From positions 18,722-82,721 of the forward strand of contig NZ_JAHLPY010000010.1 of assembly GCF_018918155.1 (NCBI RefSeq): DNA of 64,000 nucleotides. The letters are read 5' to 3'. This document shows, one piece after another, positions 1 to 9,100 of this stretch; position 1 is the first letter of the stretch, and each line of letters opens with the position of its first letter. The position numbers and the translations under genes are program-made. Source of the stretch: Anaerostipes sp. MSJ-23 (GTDB lineage Bacteria > Bacillota > Clostridia > Lachnospirales > Lachnospiraceae). The notes beneath the pieces are model-generated. The model did no database searches and was not told the origin of the DNA. It was given only the letters and a program-made list of their open reading frames with translations.

Positions 1-36
1 AATAAAATTTTATTATTTTTATTTTTTAAAAGTACA

Positions 37-79
37 ATTGATGTGATATCCTCCTTACAAAAAACGGTATCACATCATT
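37..79 (-). terminator. Probable rho-independent terminator after the permease remnant
   Basis: An imperfect inverted repeat pairs 39-51 with 66-77 (one bulged base), around a loop of about 14 bases. Read leftward it is followed by a T-rich then AT-rich stretch. It lies just past the 3' end of the broken permease, so it is probably that gene's original terminator. The T run is interrupted, so efficiency is uncertain. Confidence 0.5.
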
Positions 80-111
80 GACTCATATACATATATTTAA
101 ATGATTCACTA

Positions 112-1175
112 TTAAGATTTTTTAGGCAGCACCAAACTAAGAATCAAGGATACTACAAAAACTCCTGCTACTGCATTCCCATTAAAGATATCTCCAACTT
201 CTTTTGGAAACATTGAAAAAAAGTTTCCAGATGTCTGTGTAAGACCCACTCCAATACAAAACGCTAAAGATACAATAACCATCGTACGATCATCAAATTC
301 ACATTCCTTTAACATTTTAATTCATACATAATTGATCCAAACATCATAACAGTGCACCCACCTAAAACTGCCTGCGGAATCGAATAATGCCCCAAGTGGT
401 GGAAACAAAGAAGCCAAAATTAAAATCAGAGCCCCCATTAGAATCGTAAAACGGTTGATTACCCCCGTCATTGTGACAAGGCCAACATTTTGACTAAATG
501 ATGTTAATGGGAGGCATCCAAAACAGGCAGAAATCGCACTAGAAAACCCATCTACTGCCAAAGATCCCTGTAATTCTTCCATTTTAATATCACGCTTTAA
601 TGCGCCTGTACAAACAGCAGTTGTTGCACCGGTCGTTTCTGCTGCCGATACAAGGAATACGATCGCAATTGTAAAAAAAGCTCCAATATTAAATATCGGC
701 TTATGATTCGCAAGAAATACTAGTTTTGGAATGCTAAAAACTCCAACTTGCTGAATTGTTTTCGAAATTCCGGAAAAATTAACTAAAGGAGCTATTCCCG
801 TTACTGTAAAAACAATAGAAAGCAAATATCCAAGTACCAAACCGACTAAAACATTTAAGTTTTTATAAATGCCTTTTAGCAAATATCTAGATACTAAACA
901 AATAAAATTTTCCAGATGGGATATAACTGAAGGCATGTACCAATCCCTGCGACAAACATCGCACATTGAAGTATCTGCGTAATTTCTGCAGAAGTTAAAT
1001 GATTATTAGTCCCACGTACAAAAGCCGCACTACATACAATCAATACTGGGGCAAGATTTGATACAAACATTGCCAGTACATGCTGCAAGCCAAATGGAAT
1101 CGCCTTTGATAAAGGAACTCTTCCATTCAGCCTATAAATATTTTCTACACTGACATGATCTTTTTGATTTTTCAT
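112..1175 (-). pseudogene. Broken nucleobase:cation symporter (xanthine/uracil permease type)
   Basis: Three consecutive fragments in different frames read like one permease of the NCS2 (nucleobase:cation symporter-2) family. The first (1175-894) carries the N-terminal helix pair, including GLQHVLAMFVSNLAP, typical of xanthine/uracil permeases. The second (about 900-340) carries the central substrate-binding segment, with SAAETTGATTAV and GCLPLTSFSQNVG. The third (315-112) holds the last two hydrophobic helices. At least two frame breaks separate them. Roughly 80 residues that should follow LQLYPIW appear to be missing, so there is also an internal deletion. Intact relatives run about 430-460 residues in one frame. 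Substrate cannot be assigned beyond purine/pyrimidine base. Probably no functional product. Confidence 0.85.
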
Positions 1176-1310
1176 TTTAAAATCCTTTCCTTTTTCTTAT
1201 TTTTTACTTTGTCATTTTTTGTAAGTAAATACAACTGCAGAGATTTCCTATAATTTTTGACATTCAAAGAAAAAAGAATTAAAATGAAAAATCTAAGGAG
1301 GCCTTTATTT

Positions 1311-1724
1311 ATGGAACATATTTCAAAAATTGAAGTTCGTTATGCAGAAACCGATCAAATGGGAATTGCACATCACAGCAATTATCCCATTTGGTTCGAG
1401 GTAGCGAGAACCGATTTTATCAAAGCTGCAGGGATTTCTTATACCAATGTGGAAAAAGAAGGAATTATTTTACCGTTAACCAGTTTGGAATGCAAATATA
1501 AAAAAGCAGCTTTTTACGAAGATCAACTAGAAATCCATGCTAAACTTACAAAATTAACTCCAGTACGTGTAGAATTTACTTATCATGTAACTAGAGGAGA
1601 TGATCTAATCGCTGTTGGAAAAACCGGACACGGAATGGTAAGTAAAGATCTACATCCGATTAATGTAAAAAAAGAACATCCAGATCTTTACCAAATGTTT
1701 TCATCTGTATTAGAGACGGCTTAA
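1311..1724 (+). CDS. Acyl-CoA thioesterase, hotdog-fold 4HBT/YbgC type
   Basis: A 137-residue single-domain hotdog protein of the 4-hydroxybenzoyl-CoA thioesterase/YbgC family, which hydrolyses acyl-CoA or acyl-ACP thioesters in the cytoplasm. The N-terminal signature VRYAETDQMGIAHHSNY contains the conserved Asp (D15), the usual catalytic residue, and the family length matches. The start was placed at 1311 because AAGGAGG lies at 1295-1301; an upstream in-frame start at 1257 would add 18 unconserved residues and has no such site. A TATAAT-like -10 lies at 1249-1254. It is one of few rightward genes here, and its last 15 bases overlap the convergent end of rlmH. The acyl substrate is unknown. 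Confidence 0.85.
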   Translation: MEHISKIEVRYAETDQMGIAHHSNYPIWFEVARTDFIKAAGISYTNVEKEGIILPLTSLECKYKKAAFYEDQLEIHAKLTKLTPVRVEFTYHVTRGDDLIAVGKTGHGMVSKDLHPINVKKEHPDLYQMFSSVLETA

Positions 1725-2156
1725 CTGCTCAGTTAAAATGACTCTCATCAACTGATGAGGAAATGTCATCTGACTGAAGCTTAATTTCAGATTAGAACGA
1801 GATACAACTTGTTTGGAAAGTCCTAAAGAACCACCAATGATAAATGTGACACATGGAATCGACTGTCGTTTCCACTGTGTCCATTTTTTTACAAAACTTT
1901 CGCTAGAAAGAGGTGTACCTTCAATACAAAGTACGACTATTAGACTTTCTTCAGGAATTTTTGCAAGAATTCTTTTTCCTTCTAATTCTTTAATTTTCAT
2001 ATTTTCTTTTTCCCCGGCATGATCTGGTGTCTGTTCATCTGCAAGTTCAATTACTTCAAATGAATACTTTTTTTGAATCTCTTTCGCATATGTATCCATC
2101 AACTCTCTTAAATAACCTTCTTTTAATTTTCCAACACAAATGATCTGTATTTTCAT
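1710..2156 (-). CDS. rlmH: 23S rRNA (pseudouridine-1915-N3)-methyltransferase RlmH, C-terminally shortened
   Basis: A SPOUT-class methyltransferase that uses SAM to methylate pseudouridine 1915 in helix 69 of 23S rRNA. The N-terminus MKIQIICVGKLKEGY and the knot segment FIIGGSLGLS, followed by LSFSQMTFPHQLMRVILTEQL, are diagnostic. The gene has 148 codons against about 159 in relatives. The reading frame stops at LTEQLSRL, where family members continue with about 11-12 residues ending in GEPYHK or similar. Neither alternative frame downstream restores that tail. The end overlaps the convergent thioesterase gene by 15 bases. The tail is among the most conserved parts of the family, so activity is doubtful. 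The start is supported by AAGGAGG. Confidence 0.85.
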   Translation of the reverse strand: MKIQIICVGKLKEGYLRELMDTYAKEIQKKYSFEVIELADEQTPDHAGEKENMKIKELEGKRILAKIPEESLIVVLCIEGTPLSSESFVKKWTQWKRQSIPCVTFIIGGSLGLSKQVVSRSNLKLSFSQMTFPHQLMRVILTEQLSRL

Positions 2157-2177
2157 AATATTCTTTTTCCTCCTTAA

Positions 2178-2210
2178 AGAAAAAAACTGTTACAGTTCCC
2201 TGCAACAGTT
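2178..2210 (-). terminator. Rho-independent terminator of the [2Fe-2S] protein gene
   Basis: An 11-base-pair stem (2185-2195 with 2200-2210, one G-U pair) closes a GGAA tetraloop and is followed leftward by a run of T residues. It begins 8 bases after the stop codon of the small iron-sulfur gene and directly precedes the rlmH ribosome binding site. Confidence 0.9.
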
Positions 2211-2217
2211 CTTATTG

Positions 2218-2394
2218 TTATCCTTTTAATTCGCTGAGCAAATCTTCAATCTCATCGATACACGCTCCACAAATCGTTCCTGCTCCTGTTAAATCTTTAA
2301 CCGCATCAATTGTTGTCGCACCTTCTTCATAAGCATCCATAATCTGTCCTACCGTAACATCTAGACATGGGCAAATAATTTGTTCTCGATCCAT
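2218..2394 (-). CDS. Small BFD-like [2Fe-2S]-binding protein (58 aa)
   Basis: A 58-residue cytoplasmic protein matching the bacterioferritin-associated ferredoxin (BFD)-like [2Fe-2S] domain, one domain and nothing else. Four cysteines have the family spacing: CPC at residues 8-10 and CGAC at 42-45, with the intervening helix-turn segment (VTVGQIMDAYEEGATTIDAV). Such domains bind a [2Fe-2S] cluster and usually occur either alone or fused to nitrite reductase, NifU or oxidoreductases. AAAGGAGGT sits at the right distance before the ATG, and a strong terminator follows the stop, so it is a complete single gene. Partner and role are unknown; neighbours (a transporter-like protein and rlmH) do not help. 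Confidence 0.85.
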   Translation of the reverse strand: MDREQIICPCLDVTVGQIMDAYEEGATTIDAVKDLTGAGTICGACIDEIEDLLSELKG

Positions 2395-2439
2395 CCTAAT
2401 ACCTCCTTTCCAAAGGTATTATTCTCATTTTTTTCTGCT

Positions 2440-3579
2440 CTATACACTGTTGATTATTTTTTCAAGATTTTTCTTTTGAATTTGTTTATTTACAATTTCC
2501 GTCAGTATCTGATATAAAACAGAACAAAATGGAATGCTAAAAATCATTCCAACAATTCCAGCAATATTTCCGCCAATTGTAACAGCCACAAGTACCCAAA
2601 TCGATGGAAGACCTACAGAATTTCCAACAACATGTGGATAGATAACATTTCCTTCAAACTGCTGCACAACAACAAACATAATTAGAAATACTATGGATTG
2701 TTTCCAGGCTACTGTAAGAATTAAGAAAAAACCTACCCAACATCCAATAAATCCTCCGATAATCGGAACCAATGAAGTTACTCCAATAAATACTGCAATT
2801 AAAATTGCATATGGAATTTTAAGAAATTTCATAGATACAAAAATTAACATTCCAAGAATAAATGCTTCCAGACATTGACCAGATAAGAAATTAGAAAATG
2901 CCTGGTTAGAAAGTCTTCCAATTCTTATCATATATTTTACAATTCTCTGAGGTATAAAAGCAAAAAGCAGCTTTTTCACCTGATGAGAAAGTTTTTCTTT
3001 TTGAAGCAATGCATTCAATGCAAAAACAAAACCCAATGCAAAATTTATGACAACTTGAACCGCCGTAGAAATGACACTAACTGTCGAATTTAAAATGCTT
3101 GTCGCCCATGTTTGCAAAAAATCCATAATCTCACCAGAAATTTTATTCCAATCCATATCAATCTCCGCAATATATTTATGTACTGTTGGATATTTTTCAG
3201 AAGTTGTATCTAAAAACTTTTGCAATGTATTTATGGAATCTGGAATATTATTCGACAACTTATAAAGAGTTCCCGCAAGTTCCGGAATAATTAATCCACA
3301 AACTAAAATAATCACACCCAAAATACAAACTAGTGCCGAAATTAAACTAAAAGCTCTTTTCCCCTTTTTTAATTTCCCAAAAACTTTATTTTCAAAAAAG
3401 CGCATAGGAACGTTAATAATAAAAGCTAAACATCCGCCTAAAATAAATGGAAAAGCTACGGATGAAGCATAAAAAAATCCATGTGCTACATATTGCAAAT
3501 GATTTAGGGCAAAATAAAGGACAATGCCAAATGTAATCAAAATAAATGGTTTCTTATCATGCTCTTTAAAAAATTTCAT
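2440..3579 (-). CDS. AI-2E family (PerM/YdbI-like) membrane protein
   Basis: A 379-residue polytopic membrane protein of the AI-2E transporter/PerM family. Relatives include autoinducer-2 exporter TqsA, Na+/H+ antiporters and sporulation-associated YtvI. Two hydrophobic helices near the N-terminus are followed by a soluble central helical region (about residues 85-190) and then five to six hydrophobic segments. The family hallmark in the C-terminal half is visible: a glycine-rich VPIIGGFIGCWVG segment, then VIYPHVVGNSVGLPSIWVL. The start at 3579 follows AAAAAAGGAGATACAA; the in-frame start at 3630 lacks a site. Actual cargo cannot be predicted, because this family is functionally diverse. It lies downstream of the 6S RNA gene and is probably monocistronic. 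Confidence 0.85.
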   Translation of the reverse strand: MKFFKEHDKKPFILITFGIVLYFALNHLQYVAHGFFYASSVAFPFILGGCLAFIINVPMRFFENKVFGKLKKGKRAFSLISALVCILGVIILVCGLIIPELAGTLYKLSNNIPDSINTLQKFLDTTSEKYPTVHKYIAEIDMDWNKISGEIMDFLQTWATSILNSTVSVISTAVQVVINFALGFVFALNALLQKEKLSHQVKKLLFAFIPQRIVKYMIRIGRLSNQAFSNFLSGQCLEAFILGMLIFVSMKFLKIPYAILIAVFIGVTSLVPIIGGFIGCWVGFFLILTVAWKQSIVFLIMFVVVQQFEGNVIYPHVVGNSVGLPSIWVLVAVTIGGNIAGIVGMIFSIPFCSVLYQILTEIVNKQIQKKNLEKIINSV

Positions 3580-3681
3580 TTGTATCTCCTTTTTTATATA
3601 TTCAAATATCCCCTGACATCCTTCTGCCATCTGTCAAAGGCTTTTTTTGAAATCAAATTAAAATTCCAAAAGAAAATATTG

Positions 3682-3711
3682 AAAGGGAGCCCTGCTATGC
3701 AGTCTCCCTTT
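3682..3711 (-). terminator. Rho-independent terminator of 6S RNA (possibly bidirectional)
   Basis: An 8-base-pair stem pairs 3682-3689 with 3704-3711. T-rich sequence follows in the leftward direction, and a run of T also follows in the rightward direction. It marks the 3' end of the 6S transcript. Confidence 0.75.
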
Positions 3712-3908
3712 TTTCTCTTTAGTTACGCCCAGAATGCCGGTCTCGCAATTTTGACGCCTAGCAGAGCTAGGTGGGTTTTCTCGACAAACCTTCTGCCGTC
3801 CCCGCCAAAATGAGGGCGTGACATCCAGTTTGTTATATGAAATCCCTTGATAAATAAATGTAGGTTCAAAATAGCAAGTTATCGTACACCCCAGGTCGTA
3901 TTTCATTT
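3683..3908 (-). ncRNA. ssrS: 6S RNA
   Basis: 6S RNA mimics an open promoter and sequesters SigA/sigma-70 RNA polymerase during slow growth. The leftward transcript from about 3908 to about 3715, plus terminator, matches the family in order. Near the 5' end is GGGGTGTACGATA, comparable to GAGATGTTCGC in E. coli. Then come ATTTCATATAACAAACTGG and GTCACGCCC (E. coli ATTTCATACCACAAGAATG and GTGGCGCTCC). These are followed by GTCGAGAAAACCC, AAATTGCGAGAC and finally CCGGCATTCTGGG, which pairs with the 5' GGGG region to close the molecule. A consensus promoter precedes it. No protein frame here is conserved-looking. Assignment rests on motif recognition by eye. Confidence 0.85.
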
Positions 3909-3950
3909 ATACCTATTATACGTTAAGTATGCATCTTTTTCAAGTCACTT
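3909..3950 (-). promoter_or_regulatory. SigA-type promoter of 6S RNA
   Basis: On the minus strand TTGAAA and a perfect TATAAT (plus-strand 3915-3920) are separated by 17 bases, predicting a start point near 3908. It has no ribosome binding site downstream, consistent with an RNA gene. Confidence 0.85.
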
Positions 3951-3962
3951 ATGCAGAAAATT

Positions 3963-4553
3963 CTACTTTATATGAATCGTATTCGTTTTTTCAAACGGAG
4001 AAATCTTATCATAACCGCTAATATCTCGCTTTAAATCGGCTTTTAAATAACGAAATGTATAATCTTCTCCTTTTTTTGCATACATGACAAGAAGCCTTGT
4101 GAGGTATTTTCTCGATGCATCATTCATGATGGATCCACCGATTCCATGTTCAAAATATTTTAAAGGATCTTCTTTTTTAAACTTCTTTCCATTATAAATC
4201 TTACCGGCACTAATTCGGTCTACAAACATTTCTGCCATATACTTTTTCGGGATCTTCATGCCTACTAAACCCTTTTTGGAAGGATCCAAACTATAATCAA
4301 TCCAGTATTCAAAATGATGCTTGTTCCTTCCTTTATGATGAAGCCATGCCATGGATACTCCTTTTTTGAGACGTTCCCTGTTATTTGGGCTTGCCGTTCC
4401 TTGATAATAGATCACCCCTGGAATAAATTCCGTCGGAGAATATTTTGACATATCATGCATAATACCTTGATAATAAAGTCCGAGTCGAAAACATCCTTTG
4501 GCAACCAATAGTTTATGTTTTGTAATTGTCTTAAAATGTCCAAGAATATTCAT
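3963..4553 (-). CDS. DUF5662 family protein
   Basis: A 196-residue soluble protein of the DUF5662 family, common in Clostridia and of unknown function; some database entries carry a misleading catalase label. Visible features are a histidine/aspartate-rich N-terminal half: H6 and H13, then HDMSKYSPTEF around residue 33, and AWLHHKGRNKHHFEYW around residues 69-84. The later part is lysine-rich. The H...HD...HH pattern suggests a divalent-metal-binding helical bundle similar in spirit to HD-domain hydrolases, but this is inference. No signal peptide or membrane segment is present. It appears monocistronic: terminators lie on either side (gltD terminator upstream, 6S promoter downstream). Confidence 0.75.
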   Translation of the reverse strand: MNILGHFKTITKHKLLVAKGCFRLGLYYQGIMHDMSKYSPTEFIPGVIYYQGTASPNNRERLKKGVSMAWLHHKGRNKHHFEYWIDYSLDPSKKGLVGMKIPKKYMAEMFVDRISAGKIYNGKKFKKEDPLKYFEHGIGGSIMNDASRKYLTRLLVMYAKKGEDYTFRYLKADLKRDISGYDKISPFEKTNTIHIK

Positions 4554-4636
4554 TCACACACTGCTCCTAAATTTTAATTCCTTCAACTTCTATTATCATA
4601 GCAAAAACTTCGGCTAATGAAAAGCCTATTTTTTGA

Positions 4637-4674
4637 CAAAAAACAGTATTTCGGTCAAAAAGCCCGAAATACTG
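4637..4674 (-). terminator. Rho-independent terminator of gltBD
   Basis: A perfect 11-base-pair stem (4644-4654 with 4664-4674) is followed leftward by six T residues. It begins about 14 bases past the gltD stop. Confidence 0.95.
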
Positions 4675-4687
4675 CTATAAATTTTTC

Positions 4688-6175
4688 TTATAAATTTGTA
4701 TAACCCATTAGCTGATAATCAACTTCTCTTGCCGCATCTCTTCCTTCGCGGATTGCCCATACCACAAGAGACTGTCCTCTATGCATATCTCCTGCAACAA
4801 AAACATTTTTTACATTCGTTGCAAATTTTCCAGGTTCTGTCGCTACATTTGTTCTTTCGGTTACTTTTACACCAAAGGCATCTGTTACATAAGATTCACT
4901 GCCAAGGAATCCCGCTGCAATTAATACCAGATCTGCAGGTACTTCTTTTTCAGATCCTGCAACCGGAACCATAGCCATTCTTCCTGTTTTTTCGTCCTTC
5001 TTACTTTCTAAAGAAACAAGAACCGCCTTACAAACCTCTCCTTTTTTATTCATCTTAAACTCTTTTACAGTTGTCTGATAAATCCGTGGATCATGTCCAA
5101 AAACTGCAATTGCTTCTTCCTGACCATAATCTGTTTTGCAGATTCTAGGCCATTCTGGCCATGGATTATTCTCTGCTCTCTGATCCGGAAGCTTTGGCAT
5201 CATTTCAAGCTGTGTGACACTCTTTGCTCCATGACGAATTGATGTTCCAACACAGTCATTTCCTGTATCACCACCACCAATAACAATCACATTTTTCCCT
5301 TTTGCAGAAATATATTTATGATCTTTCAAATCTGAATCTAACAAACTTTTTGTTGTTGATTTCAGAAAATCAACAGCAAAATAAATTCCTTTTGCTTCTC
5401 TTCCAGGAACTTCAATATTTCTTGGATGAGAAGAACCACAAGCAAGAATAACTGCATCATAATCTTTCTTTAATTGCTCAGGCTTGATATCCTTTCCAAC
5501 ATTTGTATTGGCCACAAAATGAATTCCTTCTTCTTCCATGATTTTTAATTTACGTTCAATGATATGTTTTTCCAGTTTCATATTTGGAATTCCATACATC
5601 AAAAGTCCGCCGAAACGATCTGAACGCTCATAAACTGTTACCTCATGTCCTCGCTTATTTAAAGAATTGGCTGCAGATAATCCAGATGGACCGGAACCAA
5701 TCACTGCAATTTTCTTTCCCGTACGCGATTTTGGAGGCATTGCTTTTGCAAGTCCATTGGCATATCCATATTCAACAATACTTAATTCATTTTGCTTTGA
5801 GCAGACTGGATTTCCATCCAGTCCACATGTACATGCGTTTTCACAAAGAGCCGGGCAGACACGTCCTGTAAATTCAGGAAACGGATTTGTCTTTTTCAGT
5901 CTACGATATGCTTGTTTCCAATTTCCTGTACAAATTAGGTCATTCCATTCCGGAACAAGATTGTTTAACGGACATCCAGATGCCATTCCATTCAACAGCA
6001 CTTGGCCGGACTGACAAAATGGTACTCCACAATCCATACATCTGGCTCCCTGTTTCTGTTGTTCTTCTTTTGAAAGAGGAACATGAAATTCATTAAAATG
6101 TTTAATTCGTTCTTTTGGAGATTCTGCTTTGGCATCTTCTCTTGCATATTCTAAAAATCCAGTTGGCTTTCCCAT
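4688..6175 (-). CDS. gltD: Glutamate synthase (NADPH) small subunit
   Basis: The 495-residue beta subunit of glutamate synthase. It takes electrons from NAD(P)H through FAD and low-potential [4Fe-4S] clusters and passes them to GltB for reductive transfer of the glutamine amide to 2-oxoglutarate. The N-terminal cysteine-rich region shows CMDCGVPFC and CPALCENACTCGL, which ligate the clusters. A first dinucleotide fold (IGSGPSGLSAA, around residue 157) binds FAD and a second (IGGGDTGNDC, around residue 300) binds NADPH. The C-terminal FVAGDMHRGQSLVVWAI closes the FAD domain. Length is normal. It follows gltB by 11 bases with an AGGAGG site, so the two are co-transcribed and end at a strong terminator. 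Confidence 0.97.
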   Translation of the reverse strand: MGKPTGFLEYAREDAKAESPKERIKHFNEFHVPLSKEEQQKQGARCMDCGVPFCQSGQVLLNGMASGCPLNNLVPEWNDLICTGNWKQAYRRLKKTNPFPEFTGRVCPALCENACTCGLDGNPVCSKQNELSIVEYGYANGLAKAMPPKSRTGKKIAVIGSGPSGLSAANSLNKRGHEVTVYERSDRFGGLLMYGIPNMKLEKHIIERKLKIMEEEGIHFVANTNVGKDIKPEQLKKDYDAVILACGSSHPRNIEVPGREAKGIYFAVDFLKSTTKSLLDSDLKDHKYISAKGKNVIVIGGGDTGNDCVGTSIRHGAKSVTQLEMMPKLPDQRAENNPWPEWPRICKTDYGQEEAIAVFGHDPRIYQTTVKEFKMNKKGEVCKAVLVSLESKKDEKTGRMAMVPVAGSEKEVPADLVLIAAGFLGSESYVTDAFGVKVTERTNVATEPGKFATNVKNVFVAGDMHRGQSLVVWAIREGRDAAREVDYQLMGYTNL

Positions 6176-6186
6176 AGTTTCCTCCT

Positions 6187-9100
6187 CTATTTCTGTCCAT
6201 TTGCATTCATATAAAATGCTTCCATCTGTGCCTGTTCACTACTCAATCCACGTTCTTCCATCTGTACGATCAAATTCAGCATCTTCTTATAGTCATTTGG
6301 CATAATTTTCTTGAATTTTGGTAGATAATCTCCAAAGTTTTTCAAAATTTCTTTACCTTTTTCAGAATTAGTATATGCTACATGTTCTTTCAGCATATCT
6401 TTTACTTCCATAACATCATACTTGGAGGTTACTGTTTCAATGGAAACCATTTCTTTATTCAAATTCATATAAAGTTTACTGTCTTCATCCAATACATAGG
6501 CAATTCCACCGCTCATTCCAGCTGCAAAGTTCTTTCCTGTTGGTCCAAGAACGAGAACACGTCCACCAGTCATATATTCACATCCATGATCTCCAACACC
6601 TTCAACAACTGCAGTTGCTCCTGAGTTTCTTACACAGAATCTTTCTCCCGCAATACCATTGATATATACCTTTCCGCTTGTAGCACCATACAATGCAACG
6701 TTACCAACAATGATATTATCTTCTGGTTTGAATTTCACTCCTTTTGGAGGGAAGACAACTAATTTTCCTCCAGAAAGACCTTTTCCAAAATAGTCATTAC
6801 TGTCACCAACAAGCTGAAGAGTAAGTCCTTTTGGAATAAAGGCTCCAAAACTTTGACCTCCGGCACCATTACATTTAACTGTATAAGTGTCATCTTCCAA
6901 TGCTTTTTCTCCCCATGTTCTTGTAATTTCTGCACCAAAAATTGTTCCAAATGTACGATCAATATTTGTAACATCAACCTCAATACTCTTCTTTTGTTTC
7001 TTTTCAAGAGCTGGTTTTAATTCTTTTAATAAAACATTCACATCTTTTGTTTGATTTAATTTAAAATCATATACATTTTTATGATAATAGTCCATTTTTT
7101 CAGGTTTTTCCTGGGCGTTGTAAAGAATTCTTGACAGATCCACATGTTTTTCTTTCGCAACTTCGTTTGGTCTTAATAAATCTGTACGTCCAACTAATTC
7201 ATCTAAAGTTGCTACACCAAGTTTTGCCATATATTCTCTTAATTCTTGTGCAATAAAACGCATAAAGTTTACAACATATTCCGGTTTTCCTTTAAAACGT
7301 TTACGAAGCTCAGGATTTTGTGTTGCCACACCAACTGGACAAGTATCCAGATTACAAACTCTCATCATCACACATCCAAGTGTTACAAGTGGTGCTGTAG
7401 CAAATCCAAATTCTTCTGCACCAAGCATTGCTGCAATCGCTACATCTCTTCCGCTCATTAGTTTACCATCTGTTTCCAGAATAACTTTATTACGAAGGTC
7501 ATTCTGAATCAGATTCTGATGTGCTTCAGCAAGTCCAAGTTCCCAAGGAAGCCCTGCGTTATAAATAGAGTTTCTAGGTGCTGCACCTGTACCACCATCA
7601 TATCCTGAAATCAGAATTACTTGTGCACCCGCTTTTGCAACACCAGATGCAACCGTTCCAACGCCAGCTTCTGAAACTAATTTTACGGAAATTCTTGCAT
7701 TCATATTTGCATTTTTGCAATCATAAATCAACTGTGCTAAATCTTCAATAGAATAAATATCATGATGTGGTGGTGGTGAAATCAAACCAACCCCGGCAGT
7801 TGAATGACGCGTTTTTGCAATCCAAGGATAAACTTTCTTTCCTGGAAGATGTCCACCTTCTCCAGGTTTTGCTCCCTGTGCCATTTTAATCTGAATTTCT
7901 TTTGCACTTACCAGATATTCACTTGTTACACCAAAACGACCAGATGCAACCTGTTTAATTGCTGAACAACGATTTAGTCCATCTCTTCCAATCTTTAAAC
8001 GTTCCGGACGTTCTCCACCTTCTCCACTGTTTGACTTACCACCAAGCATATTCATGGCAATTGCAAGTGTTTCATGAGCTTCTCCAGAAATAGATCCATA
8101 AGACATAGCTCCAGTCTTAAAACGTTTCACGATAGAATCAACACTTTCGACCTTTTCGATTGGAATTCCTTTCTTCGGATAATTAAATTCCATTAATCCT
8201 CTTAAATTTCCAGGTTCCAGTTCCTGATCAATCATGTGCGTGTATTGTTTAAATAGTTCATAACTTCCGGTTCTTGCTGCAACTTGAAGCGTATGGATTG
8301 TTCTTGGGTTGTACAAATGCTGTTCTTTTCCGCTTCTATATTTATGACTTCCAGCACTTTCCAATGTTAAATCATTTTCCAGTCCTAATGGATCAAAGGC
8401 AGAACCATGTCTTGCATCAACATCAGCTTCTAGATCTTTCAAAGAAATTCCTTCAACTCTGCTGACTGTATTTGTAAAATATTTATTTACAACATCAGAA
8501 TTAATTCCGATTGCTTCGAAAATCTGAGATCCCTGATAAGACTGTAAAGTAGAAATACCCATTTTAGAAGCAATTTTTACAATTCCATGTAAAACTGCAT
8601 TTGTATAATCATCTACTGCAGCATAATAATCTTTGTGAAGTAAATTATCATCAATTAACTTCTGAATACTTTGCAATGCCAGATATGGATTGACTGCACA
8701 AGCACCATATCCAAGCAATGTAGCAAAATGATGCACCTCTCTTGGTTCTCCACTTTCAAGAATCAAAGCTACCGATGTACGCTTCTTTGTTTTAATTAGA
8801 TGCTGATGCATTGCAGAAACAGCTAATAAACTAGGAATCGCCACATGGTTTTCATCAACACCACGGTCTGATAAGATAATAATATTTGCTCCATCGCGGT
8901 ATGCACGATCAGCTTCTACAAACAAACGATCGAGGGCTTTTTCCATAGAAGTATTTTTATAGTAAATAATCGGAAGTTCTACTACCTTAAATCCGCTCTT
9001 ATTCATTGTCTTAATCTTTAACAGGTCTGTATCTGTAAGAATTGGATTATGTACTTTCAGCACACGACAGTTTTCCGGTTTTTCATCTAAAATATTTCCT

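Noticed and set aside
3658..3906. A possible 82-residue minus-strand protein across the GC-rich intergenic block
   Set aside because: It coincides with 6S RNA, begins inside the transcript without a ribosome binding site, and its product has no conserved appearance.
5584..6096. Long plus-strand open frames opposite gltD
   Set aside because: They are shadows of a strongly conserved gene; no ribosome binding sites or recognisable products.
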